Positions 7,185-16,313 of a DNA stretch of 64,000 nucleotides are shown piece by piece. Made by a program: the position numbers and the translations under genes. Positions within the stretch are counted from its first letter, which is position 1. Every line of letters begins with the position of its first letter. The stretch comes from Halomonas sp. ML-15 (GTDB lineage: Bacteria > Pseudomonadota > Gammaproteobacteria > Pseudomonadales > Halomonadaceae), in NCBI RefSeq assembly GCF_014779595.1, contig NZ_JACXZT010000019.1:473185-537184 (forward strand), read 5' to 3'. The notes beneath the pieces were generated by a model. It worked only from the letters and a program-made list of their open reading frames with translations. It made no database searches and was not told where the DNA came from.

Positions 7185-7797
7185 CCAACTGGTGTTTACC
7201 GCTGCCTGCGGGTGTGTCGCACTTATGGCGACCACGGCGCTTGCCGACGATGACGACAAGCGAGAGCCCGATCTCTCATCCGCCGTGATCCTTCCGCTCG
7301 AGCGCACGGTGCTTCCCATTGAAGGCCTCGCCCTGGGAACCGTTGCATCGGTGTCGTCACTGGCCGAGCAGGCCATGACCCTCTCCGACAGCAGCGACAC
7401 CATCGAGACCACCGTTGTCGACGACCAGATCCGGCTATCGATATCCGGTGACGTACTGTTCGATTTCGACAGCGATGCAATCGAACCGGAGGGAGCCGAG
7501 GTACTCGAGGATCTGGCAGCCTTGCTGAGCGAGTCCGATATCGAAGCCGTGCTTGTCGAAGGGCATACCGACAGCATGGGTTCGGCCAGCTACAATCTCG
7601 AACTGTCGGAGCGTCGCGCCCAGTCGGCCATCGACTGGCTTACCGAGAACGAGGGGCTCTCCGGTCTCGAGTTCACGCCTGAAGGCCACGGCTTCGAACG
7701 CCCGGTGGCGGACAATACCCATTCGGACGGGTCGGACAACCCCGAGGGCCGCCAGCAGAATCGCCGCGTCGAATTCGTCATCGATGAGGGTGGCTGA
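7177..7797 (+). CDS. OmpA-family peptidoglycan-binding envelope protein
   Basis: A 206-residue protein with a signal peptide (about residues 1-23) and, after an acidic linker, an OmpA C-terminal domain (about 95-204). The domain shows VEGHTDSMGSASYNLELSERRAQS and the closing NRRVEFVI, the residues that hold meso-diaminopimelate of peptidoglycan (a split family signature here: GHTD then LSERRA). There is no N-terminal beta-barrel, so it is a periplasmic or lipid-free tether rather than a porin. It overlaps the preceding exported-protein gene and is convergent with the usher operon. Partner and exact role unknown. Confidence 0.82.
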   Translation: MNSQLVFTAACGCVALMATTALADDDDKREPDLSSAVILPLERTVLPIEGLALGTVASVSSLAEQAMTLSDSSDTIETTVVDDQIRLSISGDVLFDFDSDAIEPEGAEVLEDLAALLSESDIEAVLVEGHTDSMGSASYNLELSERRAQSAIDWLTENEGLSGLEFTPEGHGFERPVADNTHSDGSDNPEGRQQNRRVEFVIDEGG

Positions 7798-7851
7798 ACA
7801 TAGTGTGAAGCGGAACTCGTAACATATATTTTGCTACGGTCGGGTTAAGGC

Positions 7852-10461
7852 TCACCAGACCATCAGATCGATGCCGCTGATAAAGGCGCCATCGCCCGAC
7901 ACGCTCAGTTCCCTTGTGCCGGCATCCGCCAGATTCAGGCGCTGCAGTTGTTGCGGTGAAATTCTCAAGCCGTAATCCCCGGCCGCTACCCCTGAAATGA
8001 TATAGAAGCCATCCCAGCTGCTCGTTGCCTGGCCCACGGTCTCTTGCCGATCGTTCAGCAGCTGCAGTTCCAGGTCGCCTACGCCGCGCTCGATACCGTC
8101 TTCGCGAAGATAGACCGTGCCGTCGATCTCCGTGGTCATGCGCATGGGAAACTCCAGCCTGGCCACGCTGCCGGGTCTTGGCACCAGCCGCATCCCTTCC
8201 ACCTCGGGTGCCCACTGCGGGTTTAGCAGGGTCGAGGTATCGACCCCGATATCGACATACTGATTGACCGGCAAGTGCTCGATATAGGCAATGCCCGACG
8301 CATCCGTGCGGACCTGGCGCCTGCTGCCGTTGACCGTGAACCCCACGCTCTCCAGCGGCGCGTCAGCAGCGTTCATCCCACCGCTGTGATTGGGGTCCAT
8401 GAACACGCGTATGGAAGCGGCACCGCTGTTGGCCATGGGTCGGGCACTGTAGCGCCAGCGGGAGCGCCGGGAATCTCGACCCATGGCCACAAACAGCTGT
8501 GCCCCCAGCACCATGTCTCCCGTATCGATGTAGCTTGCGTTCACGCCAAGCCCGAAGCTGCCCAGGCTTTTGGTCAACCCCGCCGTGTAGCGGGTTTCGG
8601 GTTCCACGAAGGTGTGGGCGACGCTCAGCGTGCCACGATAGCCGTCTGCCAGGTACCTGTCGGCGGCGAGCGCCAGCGAGGAGACGTCGCTCTCCGCGCC
8701 CAGCAGGTATTCGACCTGGCCGCGCCAACTCGTATCGCGCACGCGGCGGCTAATCTGCAGGCTGCCGGCGGTGTGCTCGTTGTTACCGGAGGCGTGCCAG
8801 CGCAGGGTATTGGTGACAGCTGTGCGCTTCACATACGCCGACACGCGAGCGCTGACATGGGTATCGGTCACCCCGGACTGGCGTTCATCTCGCGCCGCCT
8901 CGAGCGTGACGGGCAGGCGTTGACGCGGTGTCAGCGGCACACTGCCGCTGAGTCGAAGCGCATCGCGGGTGCGAACGGGGTCGCTGCGACTGGGAAATAG
9001 CTCGCTGGTGAAATCGCTCAGATGGGCACGACTCGCATCCACCGCCACGCCGCCGATGCGCGTCTGGACACCGAGTTCGGCGAGTGACCCGCCGTCACTG
9101 GCCTGGACGACATCTGCGCCGATACTCAGCGACTGCCAGAAGGTCCTCACCCCGAGGTTGGTATAGAGCGTCTCGCCCCCGCTCACCGGTGCCCGAACCA
9201 TCCCCGCCGAGGCGGTCAACGAACGCGCCAGCCCGAGGTCGAACTGGACGATGGATCGGGTTTGCCCAGCATCGTCCCGATGCTCCGTCACGCTGTACTG
9301 GAATTCCCCAGGACGCACCATGGATTGATCCAGCGGAAAGCTGTATCGCTCGACCCGCGTCTGGCCCAGGGGGCCGTTGAACAGCAGGCGGAAATCATTG
9401 CGGCCGTAGCTCAGGGGCTGGTCGTCGAAACGATAGCGTCCCTCGGCATCGGCGAGTGCAAACCCCACCAGGGCATCGTTGTAATAGAGTTCCACGTCCC
9501 ATCCCGGGGGCAAGTCACCTTCGAAGGCCTGGCGGTCAAAGCTGGTAGGGCGTGTCAGGGGCCGGTTGCTCAAGGTCACCCCCTCGCCGCGAGTGCCGCG
9601 GGTGATATTGTCCACGCTGGCGGTCGAGAGGCTACCGAACCTGACGGAACGCGCTTGCAGCGGACCCAGCAGGTTCGCCCCTGGATCATAGCGCTGGAAC
9701 GTGGCCCGCACTTCCGGCGAGCGGCCCTGATGACGGCTGGAAAAGTAGAGCGAGGACTCCATGCCCAGCAGGTCACCGGTGACAAAAGCGGTATAGCGTG
9801 CGTCGCTCTGGACGCCATCCTGGGTGCGCCGCAGCTCCGTTGCCAGGGTCTGATCGATGGACGGCAGGCTCAGCAGGCGGTATGGCTGCCGGTGATGGGG
9901 ATATCCGGGATCTTCATAGCCGGCACGCGCACCGGCACGCCCCCCCAGGCGCTCCCGGTCGAGCCGGGCCTGCAGAGGCAAGGCCTCGAGGGCAGTCACG
10001 CGCAGCGAGAGGCTACCACGCTCGATCTCGAGCGCCAGCGGCAGCCAGCGCTCGAGCAGGGACGCGGCAATATAGAGGTCGTCCGGCTCTGTCAGCGCCA
10101 GCGCCGGATCGAATGTCTCGGTCGCCCCGCTACGGGTCACGCTGGCGTTGCCCAGGTTCAGGCTGAAGCCACGATCCTCACTGAGAATGAAACCAGTGGC
10201 GGACCCTTCCCGGGGCTGAGTCTGGATGGCAATGGTCAGCAGTCTTGCCAGCTCGCCGAGTGGCAGCAGGGTATGCTCCCCCACCTCATAGGCGGGGATG
10301 GCGTTCGACAGGACGAACTGATCCAGGCGCACTTCCAGCAGCAGAAACTCCGGCTCGCTGGCATGCTCCTCGGCCGTCAGGACCGGGGCATGGGCAAACA
10401 GCAGGAGCACTAGAATCAGTATCGCCAACTGACCGGCCCGGCGGGCGGTAGCGAATGTCAT
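7852..10461 (-). CDS. Outer-membrane usher-like protein of a DUF4402 pilus system
   Basis: An 869-residue outer-membrane assembly platform. There is a signal peptide (about 1-29), an N-terminal periplasmic domain (about 40-150), then a long beta-rich barrel (about 200-680). In the barrel the usher-like stretch LPPGWDVELYYNDALVGF and VERYSFPLDQSMVRPGEF is readable. After about residue 685 come two Ig/B-like repeats (FMDPNHSGGMNAADAPLES, then a carboxypeptidase-regulatory-like segment near 800). It is shorter and more divergent than FimD/PapC. It lies 25 bases after the chaperone gene and is last in the riboswitch-controlled operon. The role as translocator of the DUF4402 subunits is inferred from context and fold. 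Confidence 0.8.
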   Translation of the reverse strand: MTFATARRAGQLAILILVLLLFAHAPVLTAEEHASEPEFLLLEVRLDQFVLSNAIPAYEVGEHTLLPLGELARLLTIAIQTQPREGSATGFILSEDRGFSLNLGNASVTRSGATETFDPALALTEPDDLYIAASLLERWLPLALEIERGSLSLRVTALEALPLQARLDRERLGGRAGARAGYEDPGYPHHRQPYRLLSLPSIDQTLATELRRTQDGVQSDARYTAFVTGDLLGMESSLYFSSRHQGRSPEVRATFQRYDPGANLLGPLQARSVRFGSLSTASVDNITRGTRGEGVTLSNRPLTRPTSFDRQAFEGDLPPGWDVELYYNDALVGFALADAEGRYRFDDQPLSYGRNDFRLLFNGPLGQTRVERYSFPLDQSMVRPGEFQYSVTEHRDDAGQTRSIVQFDLGLARSLTASAGMVRAPVSGGETLYTNLGVRTFWQSLSIGADVVQASDGGSLAELGVQTRIGGVAVDASRAHLSDFTSELFPSRSDPVRTRDALRLSGSVPLTPRQRLPVTLEAARDERQSGVTDTHVSARVSAYVKRTAVTNTLRWHASGNNEHTAGSLQISRRVRDTSWRGQVEYLLGAESDVSSLALAADRYLADGYRGTLSVAHTFVEPETRYTAGLTKSLGSFGLGVNASYIDTGDMVLGAQLFVAMGRDSRRSRWRYSARPMANSGAASIRVFMDPNHSGGMNAADAPLESVGFTVNGSRRQVRTDASGIAYIEHLPVNQYVDIGVDTSTLLNPQWAPEVEGMRLVPRPGSVARLEFPMRMTTEIDGTVYLREDGIERGVGDLELQLLNDRQETVGQATSSWDGFYIISGVAAGDYGLRISPQQLQRLNLADAGTRELSVSGDGAFISGIDLMVW

Positions 10462-10486
10462 GGCGAGCTACCAGGGAGCGAGAGCC

Positions 10487-11317
10487 CTATAGCGATAGCT
10501 GCGCCTCGGCCAACAGCCGGCCACCATCCTTCGCCTGCTCCCGATAGGTGACGCGAAGCGTGCCGTTGCTGAGCGGTAGGCCACTCGGCGGTCGCAGTAC
10601 GATGCTCGCCCGGCGCAGCGGGTTGGGGGTATAGACCGCCACCCCATTGGCACGGCCAATGACCTGCTCGTCCCCGCTTCTCGGAGTGAAGCTGACGGTC
10701 AGGTCGCCGTAGACCGATTGCGTGCCGCTACGCTGCATCTGCAGGCCAAGCAGCGGCGCGCCGCTCGATGCGCGCTGAAGCGCGAGCCCGGTCAGCGAGA
10801 CGCTAGCGTCGGTACTGCCATGCCGAACGATCACCGGGATCGACGCGCCGACCAGCGCCGTCAACTGGATCCCTATCCCCTCAGCGGCACCGGCACCACG
10901 GCTCTCGATGCTGCGACTGCCCTGGCTATCGGGCTGCTGCGTAAACAGCAGGTGCGAGCGATACTCGCCAACCGCCAGATCAGCCGGCTTCTGCACCATG
11001 ATGCGGATAGCCTGCCCGACGCCGGGTTCCAGGGTCACCTGGCGCGGCGAGTAGCGCAGCAGCTCATCGGCGAATCGTTCGCCAGGCAAGGGCGTATCGG
11101 TCTCCGTAAAAGCGCCCGTTTCGCTCATGCGTCGGTTGACCAGGGCAATGCGATAGGTGGCGCTTTGGGTACCGTTGTTGATCAGTTCCAACTCGGCCGA
11201 GCGCTGATTGCCCTCGAGGACAATTCGGGTCGGATAGAGCATCAGCTGGGCCATCGCCTGACTCGCCGGCAATATGAGCAGCAGGACACACAGGGTGACG
11301 CGGTACAGCAACGTCAT
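10487..11317 (-). CDS. Periplasmic pilus-assembly chaperone (PapD-like)
   Basis: About 276 residues from the Met at 11317: a signal peptide ending AMA near residue 22, then two Ig-like domains. The N-terminal domain includes LMLYPTRIVLEGNQRSAELELINNG (the G1-type donor region) and later RYSPRQVTLEPGVGQAIRIM, which is the FimC/PapD signature. The chaperone would hold DUF4402 subunits by donor-strand complementation and pass them to the usher. No start has a good ribosome site; 11317 is preferred because it puts the signal peptide at the N-terminus, and 11365 is the alternative (16 more residues). Operon order: two subunits, chaperone, usher. Confidence 0.83.
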   Translation of the reverse strand: MTLLYRVTLCVLLLILPASQAMAQLMLYPTRIVLEGNQRSAELELINNGTQSATYRIALVNRRMSETGAFTETDTPLPGERFADELLRYSPRQVTLEPGVGQAIRIMVQKPADLAVGEYRSHLLFTQQPDSQGSRSIESRGAGAAEGIGIQLTALVGASIPVIVRHGSTDASVSLTGLALQRASSGAPLLGLQMQRSGTQSVYGDLTVSFTPRSGDEQVIGRANGVAVYTPNPLRRASIVLRPPSGLPLSNGTLRVTYREQAKDGGRLLAEAQLSL

Positions 11318-11439
11318 GAGACGCGCTTTCTGGCTCAAGGCATCGGGAAGCATGGCGGGATCCATTTGTCGCGTTTATCGGATGTACGGGAGGGCCCGGG
11401 TCACGCTGGTCACTACCCAGCCGCAGTGCCAGGGATGCA

Positions 11440-11910
11440 TCAGTTGTAATTCACGGTAATGTGGAAGGTACCGGAGTAAGCACCCGGCGCCTGACCGCTG
11501 CCAACGTTGAGCCTGCCCCCAACCGTCAGGGTCTGGGAGCCTCCCCCGCTCAATTGGCCGTCGGCTCCGGCAGGAGAACTGGTAAAGTCGTTGACGACCA
11601 TATCGCCGCCCGGGCCCATCAGCTTGACGAAGTCGTCGCCAGGCAACTGAATCGTATAGGTCGCCTCGGTATCGCCTGTGACCGTATACTCCGCGGGCAG
11701 ACCGACGCTCGAGGGGATCAACAGCACATCGCCTCCGGCGCTGCGTACGCCACTGGTGCTGACCGCGACCCAGCCGCCACTGCCGGCCACGAAGCTGCCG
11801 AACGACAGCCCTCGGGTATTATGGATCTCGACGTCCTGCGCCCATCCCTTGGATGCCATCATGATGGCCAGGGCAGCGCCAGCCGTGATCATTGGCCAGT
11901 GGCGTGTCAT
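11440..11910 (-). CDS. DUF4402 pilin-like subunit (second copy)
   Basis: A 156-residue exported protein. The signal peptide ends near residue 23 (MASKGWAQ), followed by one DUF4402 domain: LSFGSFVAG near residue 34, VAVSTSGVRSAGGDV, then EYTVTGDTEATYTI and a C-terminal YSGTFHITVNYN. DUF4402 domains are found in secreted subunits near chaperone-usher genes. Start ATG 11910 has GGGAGC 8 bases upstream; the longer frame to 12054 has no ribosome site. It shares only the core motifs with its upstream neighbour and lacks the 'ISPIAI' segment, so it may be a tip or terminator subunit rather than the major pilin. Confidence 0.8.
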   Translation of the reverse strand: MTRHWPMITAGAALAIMMASKGWAQDVEIHNTRGLSFGSFVAGSGGWVAVSTSGVRSAGGDVLLIPSSVGLPAEYTVTGDTEATYTIQLPGDDFVKLMGPGGDMVVNDFTSSPAGADGQLSGGGSQTLTVGGRLNVGSGQAPGAYSGTFHITVNYN

Positions 11911-12066
11911 CGCAGCGCTCCCGGAAGGCGTAAGATCCCTCGTCATACCGCTGACGAAGGCTCTGCTGGAAGTGAACTGAAGGGATGGTGGAACCCCTGG
12001 AAGACGCATCATGGCGCCCCTTTGGCAACGCCGAGCTTGCGCCCGGCGAGACACCTCAACGAACGG

Positions 12067-12627
12067 TTAGTTGTACTCGACCGTGGCAGTCACATCGCCG
12101 GTATAGAGGCCTGCTACCTGCGCTGCACCCACATCCAGCGTGCCACCCAAGTAGATGGACTGGGTACCCGTCTCGCTCAGCGTACCGGTGTCCACTTCGC
12201 CAGAGGTGGCATCGCCAGCGGTCAGGTCACTGATTCGTGCCAACACCATGGTCTCCCCGGCCCCAGCTGTATTGGTCAGTGAGGTAGCACCGGACCAGGC
12301 AATGGTATAAGTCGCATTATCATCACCGGTGACGTCGAACTTGGCGGCGGCCGGTGAGGAGCCGATGGTTGACAGAATGACATCCCCTGACGAGGTTCGG
12401 GCACCGCTAGTGGAAACCGTCACGGTGCCGACTGCGACGCCAGCCGCAAACCTGCCGAAGTTCAGATCCACGTCCGTAGTGATCGCGATGGGCGAAATAA
12501 CGGAGGCCTCCGCCGTTGTCGAAGACTCTGCCGCAAAGCTGCTGGATGCCCCGAAACTCCCAAGTGCGACAGCGGAAACCAGCGCGGCGCTGCGTGCATG
12601 CTTATACATAAAAGTAGAAGTAGCCAT
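12067..12627 (-). CDS. DUF4402 pilin-like subunit (first gene, probable major subunit)
   Basis: A 186-residue exported protein. The signal peptide is about residues 1-33 (ends SSFAAES), then a full DUF4402 domain follows: ASVISPIAITTDVDLNFGRF, VTVSTSGARTSSGDV, KFDVTGDDNATYTIAWSG, and a final LYTGDVTATVEYN strand. As first gene after the cyclic di-GMP riboswitch it is likely the most abundant product and so the structural pilin. ATG 12627 is preceded by CAGGGG. A free N-terminal strand before the domain (SSTTAEASV) could act in donor-strand exchange. Polymer formation is inferred, not visible. Confidence 0.85.
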   Translation of the reverse strand: MATSTFMYKHARSAALVSAVALGSFGASSSFAAESSTTAEASVISPIAITTDVDLNFGRFAAGVAVGTVTVSTSGARTSSGDVILSTIGSSPAAAKFDVTGDDNATYTIAWSGATSLTNTAGAGETMVLARISDLTAGDATSGEVDTGTLSETGTQSIYLGGTLDVGAAQVAGLYTGDVTATVEYN

Positions 12628-12764
12628 TTATCAATCCCCTGTCAGCAATTGCCACGGCTTATTTGCCGTCGATAATCGCTTGAGTGAACACCGGTCAGGT
12701 GAAGGGCCGATAACAATGCGATGAGGGGGCGGACATAGCGAAAGAGCTGCCCGCAACCACATGG

Positions 12765-12862
12765 AATGTCGGCGGTCCCGCTACCATGGGGCTGCTATAC
12801 CCTTTAGGCCGGTGACTTTGCGTCCCCGACTTTCGACGGGTTTGCCTTTTCGTGCTGTTCAA
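12765..12862 (-). promoter_or_regulatory. Cyclic di-GMP class I (GEMM-I) riboswitch
   Basis: On the minus strand the leader shows, in order, the conserved GEMM-I elements: AGCACGAAAAGGCAAACC, a P2 hairpin closed by a C-GAAA-G tetraloop, GGGGACGCAAAG, the tetraloop receptor side CACCGGCCTAAAG, and GGTAGCGGGACCGCC. The order and spacing match the family. It begins about 240 bases ahead of the first DUF4402 gene. Downstream (12721-12747) a 7-bp stem GCGGGCA/TGTCCGC, with one G-U pair and no T-run, could be part of the expression platform. Binding of c-di-GMP would switch the pilus operon; the direction (on or off) cannot be read with certainty. Confidence 0.92.
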
Positions 12863-13134
12863 CTCGCTCGAGTGTAGTGTCTTTTCTAAGCAAAAGTACT
12901 TAATTATCTCAAAAAACCAAAAATAGACTTTATCTCCTTATTTGCCACGCTGCCGTTTATAAAAAAACATAACCTCAAGACCAACTGACTTTATATAAAA
13001 CCTAAAAATCATTGATAAAAATACAAATGGCAATATAAATTTGGCAGCACCAAGTGTATCCATCCCGCTGATTCGCTTATGATATTACCTAGGACGTAGC
13101 CAGGACAGTGTCGGCGTTTGCCAAGGAGGCCATC
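12863..13134. other. AT-rich divergent promoter region (pilus operon / nuclease)
   Basis: The stretch from about 12885 to 13070 is strikingly AT-rich with A- and T-runs. It should contain the leftward promoter feeding the riboswitch and the rightward promoter of the nuclease gene. Such AT-rich DNA is also a likely H-NS-type silencer target. I cannot assign unique -35/-10 elements. Confidence 0.45.
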
Positions 13135-14859
13135 ATGACGAATACCGCCCAGCCCCCTGCCAGCGGCAAACAGCGGCGCCATATCGTGACCACGGGCGCA
13201 TGGCTGCTGACCCTGCTGCTGACGGTACCGGCGGCGGCCAGCTGCCCCGCGGAGTCCAACGCCGACCTGGCCGCCATCAAGGGCGTTGGCGAGCCCTCGC
13301 CGCTGCCCGCCGGCCAGGAGGTGATCACCGAGGGCGTGGTGACCGGCGCCTTCCTCGGCCGCGACAATCTTGACGGCTTCTATCTCCAGCAGGCCAGCGA
13401 AGAGGGCCCTGTCGGCCTGTTCGTCTATATGCCTGCGGCAACAGAAAGCGACGCCGAGCTTATCGCCCCCGGCCAGCACCTGCAGCTCCATGCGCGGACC
13501 GGAGAGCACCGCGGCCAGATTCAATTGCAGCGAGTCGAGCGGGTCGCAGCCTGCGTCAGCGACCAATTCCCGGAGCCAAAGGCGGTGGAGTGGCCGCTCG
13601 ACGCAGCAGAACTGGAAGCGCTACAGGGACTGCTGGTGGAGTTCTCCCAGCCGCTGACCGTTACCGGCAACTACGAGCTGGCCCGCTACGGCACCCTGAC
13701 GCTTGCCGCCGAGCGCCTGTTTCGGCCCACCAACACACCCAACGAGCCCCAGCAACACGAGACTCTTCTGCTCGACGACGGCAGCTACCGCGCCTTCCCG
13801 AGCCCCATTCCCTACCTGGATGAAGAGGGCACCCGTCGTGTGGGCAGCACGGTCGAGGGACTGACCGGGGTACTCGCCCACGCCTTCGACGCCTACCGCC
13901 TGCATCCGACCACTGAGCCGTACTTCGTGGATGCCAATCCGCGCCCGGAGGCGCTCCCAGAGCCCGGAGAACGGCTGCGGGTGGCGACATTCAACGTCGA
14001 GAACTACTTCACCACCCTCGGCCAGCGCGGTGCGGCGGATGCTGCAGAGCTGGAGCGCCAGCGGGCCAAGCTGGCCGCCGCGGTGGAGGGCCTGCAGGCG
14101 GATATCCTGGCCCTGGTGGAAGTGGAGAACGACCCCGCTGCCCTGGACGACCTGGTCGAGCAGCTCAGCGAACGGACGGGGGGCCACTATCGCGCGGTGG
14201 GCGGGGAGGCCGACCGCGGCACCGATGCCATCAAGGTCGCTCTGATCTACCGGCCGGACCGAGTGGAGGCCGTCAGCGAGCTCTATGCCGACAACGCCCC
14301 GACCCACCACCGCCCGCCGCTGGCGGCCTTCTTTCGCCGCGTGGCGGGTGGGCCGGCCTTCGGCGTGATCACCGCTCACTTCAAGTCCAAGACCGGCTGC
14401 CCCTCCAGCGGCGATATCGACCGCGGCCAGGGCTGCTGGAACCAGCGCCGGGTGGAGCAGGCACAGGCCATGAACGGCTTTATCGAGCGCCTCGCTGACG
14501 CCGAGGGCCACCCGCGCCTGCTGCTGATCGGTGATCTCAACGCCTACGGCGCCGAGGACCCGATCCGCACTCTCACCGGCGCAGGCATGATCGACCTGAT
14601 AGCCTGGGAGCTGCCGCCCGAGCGGCGCTATAGCTATGTGTTCCGGGGCGAATCGGGCTACCTGGATCATGCCCTGGCCAGCCCCGAACTGGCCGCGGCG
14701 GCCGCTGAGGTGCGGCCGTGGGCCATCAATGCCGACGAGCCGCCTTTCCTCGGCTACGACGGGCCAGACAGTGCCGCGCCCTACTTTCAGGCCGATCCTT
14801 TCCGCTCCTCGGACCATGACCCGATCGCGGTAGATCTTGACTGGCCTGGGCCTGAGTAG
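13135..14859 (+). CDS. Secreted ExeM/NucH-type endonuclease
   Basis: A 574-residue extracellular or periplasmic nuclease. The N-terminal signal region has a hydrophobic core WLLTLLLTVPAAA ending near residue 37. It is followed by a YhcR-type OB-fold domain (about 50-150) and a C-terminal endonuclease/exonuclease/phosphatase domain (about 275-570). Catalytic landmarks are present: RVATFNVENYF near 282, LVEVEND (metal Glu) near 328, GDLNAYG near 466 and SDHDPI near 560. It probably degrades extracellular DNA for nutrients or biofilm turnover. Start ATG 13135 follows AAGGAGG; the frame is open 9 codons further up. It is divergent from the c-di-GMP-controlled pilus operon. Confidence 0.88.
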   Translation: MTNTAQPPASGKQRRHIVTTGAWLLTLLLTVPAAASCPAESNADLAAIKGVGEPSPLPAGQEVITEGVVTGAFLGRDNLDGFYLQQASEEGPVGLFVYMPAATESDAELIAPGQHLQLHARTGEHRGQIQLQRVERVAACVSDQFPEPKAVEWPLDAAELEALQGLLVEFSQPLTVTGNYELARYGTLTLAAERLFRPTNTPNEPQQHETLLLDDGSYRAFPSPIPYLDEEGTRRVGSTVEGLTGVLAHAFDAYRLHPTTEPYFVDANPRPEALPEPGERLRVATFNVENYFTTLGQRGAADAAELERQRAKLAAAVEGLQADILALVEVENDPAALDDLVEQLSERTGGHYRAVGGEADRGTDAIKVALIYRPDRVEAVSELYADNAPTHHRPPLAAFFRRVAGGPAFGVITAHFKSKTGCPSSGDIDRGQGCWNQRRVEQAQAMNGFIERLADAEGHPRLLLIGDLNAYGAEDPIRTLTGAGMIDLIAWELPPERRYSYVFRGESGYLDHALASPELAAAAAEVRPWAINADEPPFLGYDGPDSAAPYFQADPFRSSDHDPIAVDLDWPGPE

Positions 14860-14880
14860 GGCGGCAGCGTCATCCCACGG

Positions 14881-16050
14881 TCAAAGCTTGACGGTGGGAT
14901 CATCAAAGCCGCGGGGAACATACAGGTTGTGCTTGCCAAGATTCTTGACGTCCGTTTCACCACACAGCGCCATGGTGACATCCAGCTCCTTGTGGATGAT
15001 CTCCAGTGCCCTGGTCACGCCGGCCTCGCCCGCCGCCCCCAGCCCGTAGGTGTAGGCTCTGCCGATATAGGTGCCCTTGGCGCCTAGGGCCAGCGCCTTG
15101 AGCACGTCCTGACCGGAACGAATCCCCGAATCGAGGTGCACTTCCACGTCATCGCCCACCGCGTCCATGATCGCCTGCAGCATGCGAATGGAGCTGACGG
15201 CACCGTCGAGCTGACGACCGCCGTGGTTGGAGACGATGATGGCGTCGGCGCCGATCTCGACGGCGCGCCGGGCATCCTCCGGCGCCATGATGCCCTTGAC
15301 GATCAGCTTGCCACCCCACCACTCCTTGAATTGAGCGATACGTTTCCAGTCCAACGAGACATCGAATGCTTCCGACGTCCAGGTAGAGAGTGACGAGGGG
15401 TCGCTCACCCCTTTGGCATGGCCGACGATATTGCCGAAAGAGCGGCGCTTGGTGCGCAGCATCTCCAGCCCCCAGGGGATCTTGGTGGCCATGTCGGCAA
15501 TCGAGCGCGCGGTCAGCTTGGGCGGTGCCGAGAGCCCATTCTTGATGTCCTTGTGGCGCTGGCCGAGGACCTGCAGATCCACCGTGACCACGATCGCCGA
15601 GCAGTTGGCGGCCTTGGCGCGCTCGAACAGACGACGCATGAAGTCGTCATCCTTGAGCGTGTAGACCTGAAACCAGAAGGGCTTGGTCGTATGCTCGGCC
15701 ACGTCCTCGATCGAGCAGATCGACATGGTCGAGAGCGTATAGGGCACGCCGAATGCCTCGGCCGCGCGAGCCGCCTTGATCTCGCCATCGGCAGACTGCA
15801 TGCCGGTAAGCCCGACCGGCGCCAGCGCCACCGGCATGGCCACGTCTTCACCGATCATCTGGCTACGCGTGGTGCGCCCATCCATATCCACCGCCACCCG
15901 CTGCTTGAGGCGGATATGCTGGAAGTCACTGGTGTTATCGCGAAAGGTCTGCTCCGTCCAGCTGCCGGACTCCGCATAGTCGTAGAACATCTTGGGGGTG
16001 CGGCGTGCATAGTGGCGTCGCAGATCTTCGATATTGGTATAGATCGGCAT
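14881..16050 (-). CDS. FMN-dependent alpha-hydroxy acid dehydrogenase (LldD family)
   Basis: A 389-residue membrane-associated flavoenzyme oxidising L-lactate, mandelate, glycolate or a similar 2-hydroxy acid. It has the TIM-barrel landmarks MFYDYAESGSW near residue 20, MPVALAPVGLTGM near 73 (FMN), VTVDLQVLGQR near 170, the active-site SNHGGRQLDG near 275 with the catalytic His, and the phosphate-binding HLDSGIRSG and GRAYTYG. Start ATG 16050 is chosen for its CAGGAG ribosome site and family length; the frame is open up to 16146. It stands alone, divergent from the acyl-CoA ligase. Exact substrate not resolved. Confidence 0.88.
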   Translation of the reverse strand: MPIYTNIEDLRRHYARRTPKMFYDYAESGSWTEQTFRDNTSDFQHIRLKQRVAVDMDGRTTRSQMIGEDVAMPVALAPVGLTGMQSADGEIKAARAAEAFGVPYTLSTMSICSIEDVAEHTTKPFWFQVYTLKDDDFMRRLFERAKAANCSAIVVTVDLQVLGQRHKDIKNGLSAPPKLTARSIADMATKIPWGLEMLRTKRRSFGNIVGHAKGVSDPSSLSTWTSEAFDVSLDWKRIAQFKEWWGGKLIVKGIMAPEDARRAVEIGADAIIVSNHGGRQLDGAVSSIRMLQAIMDAVGDDVEVHLDSGIRSGQDVLKALALGAKGTYIGRAYTYGLGAAGEAGVTRALEIIHKELDVTMALCGETDVKNLGKHNLYVPRGFDDPTVKL

Positions 16051-16313
16051 CTTGGCTCCTGAGTCAGAGACTGACATGGCGTCTACTCGCGTCTTTGACG
16101 CTACGCGCTGGCTTGAACAAGCTGCCCGCTCTGCGGCGACGGGCATCGCCTGGCAATTATGTTAGCGTCTTAACGTTATCCCCATGGGCTCAACAAAGCC
16201 ACCATCCGCCATTAACCTGGGAGAGACGAAAGGGGGTGCAATGGCGGCCATTTACCGCTAATAAGGGAGGATAAAAGCGATAACAATACTTCAGCCCTGT
16301 CACAAGGAGCCGC
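16051..16313. promoter_or_regulatory. Divergent promoter region, hydroxy-acid dehydrogenase / acyl-CoA ligase
   Basis: A 263-base gap between divergently transcribed genes that must hold both promoters. No palindromic operator or riboswitch was convincing. Confidence 0.4.
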
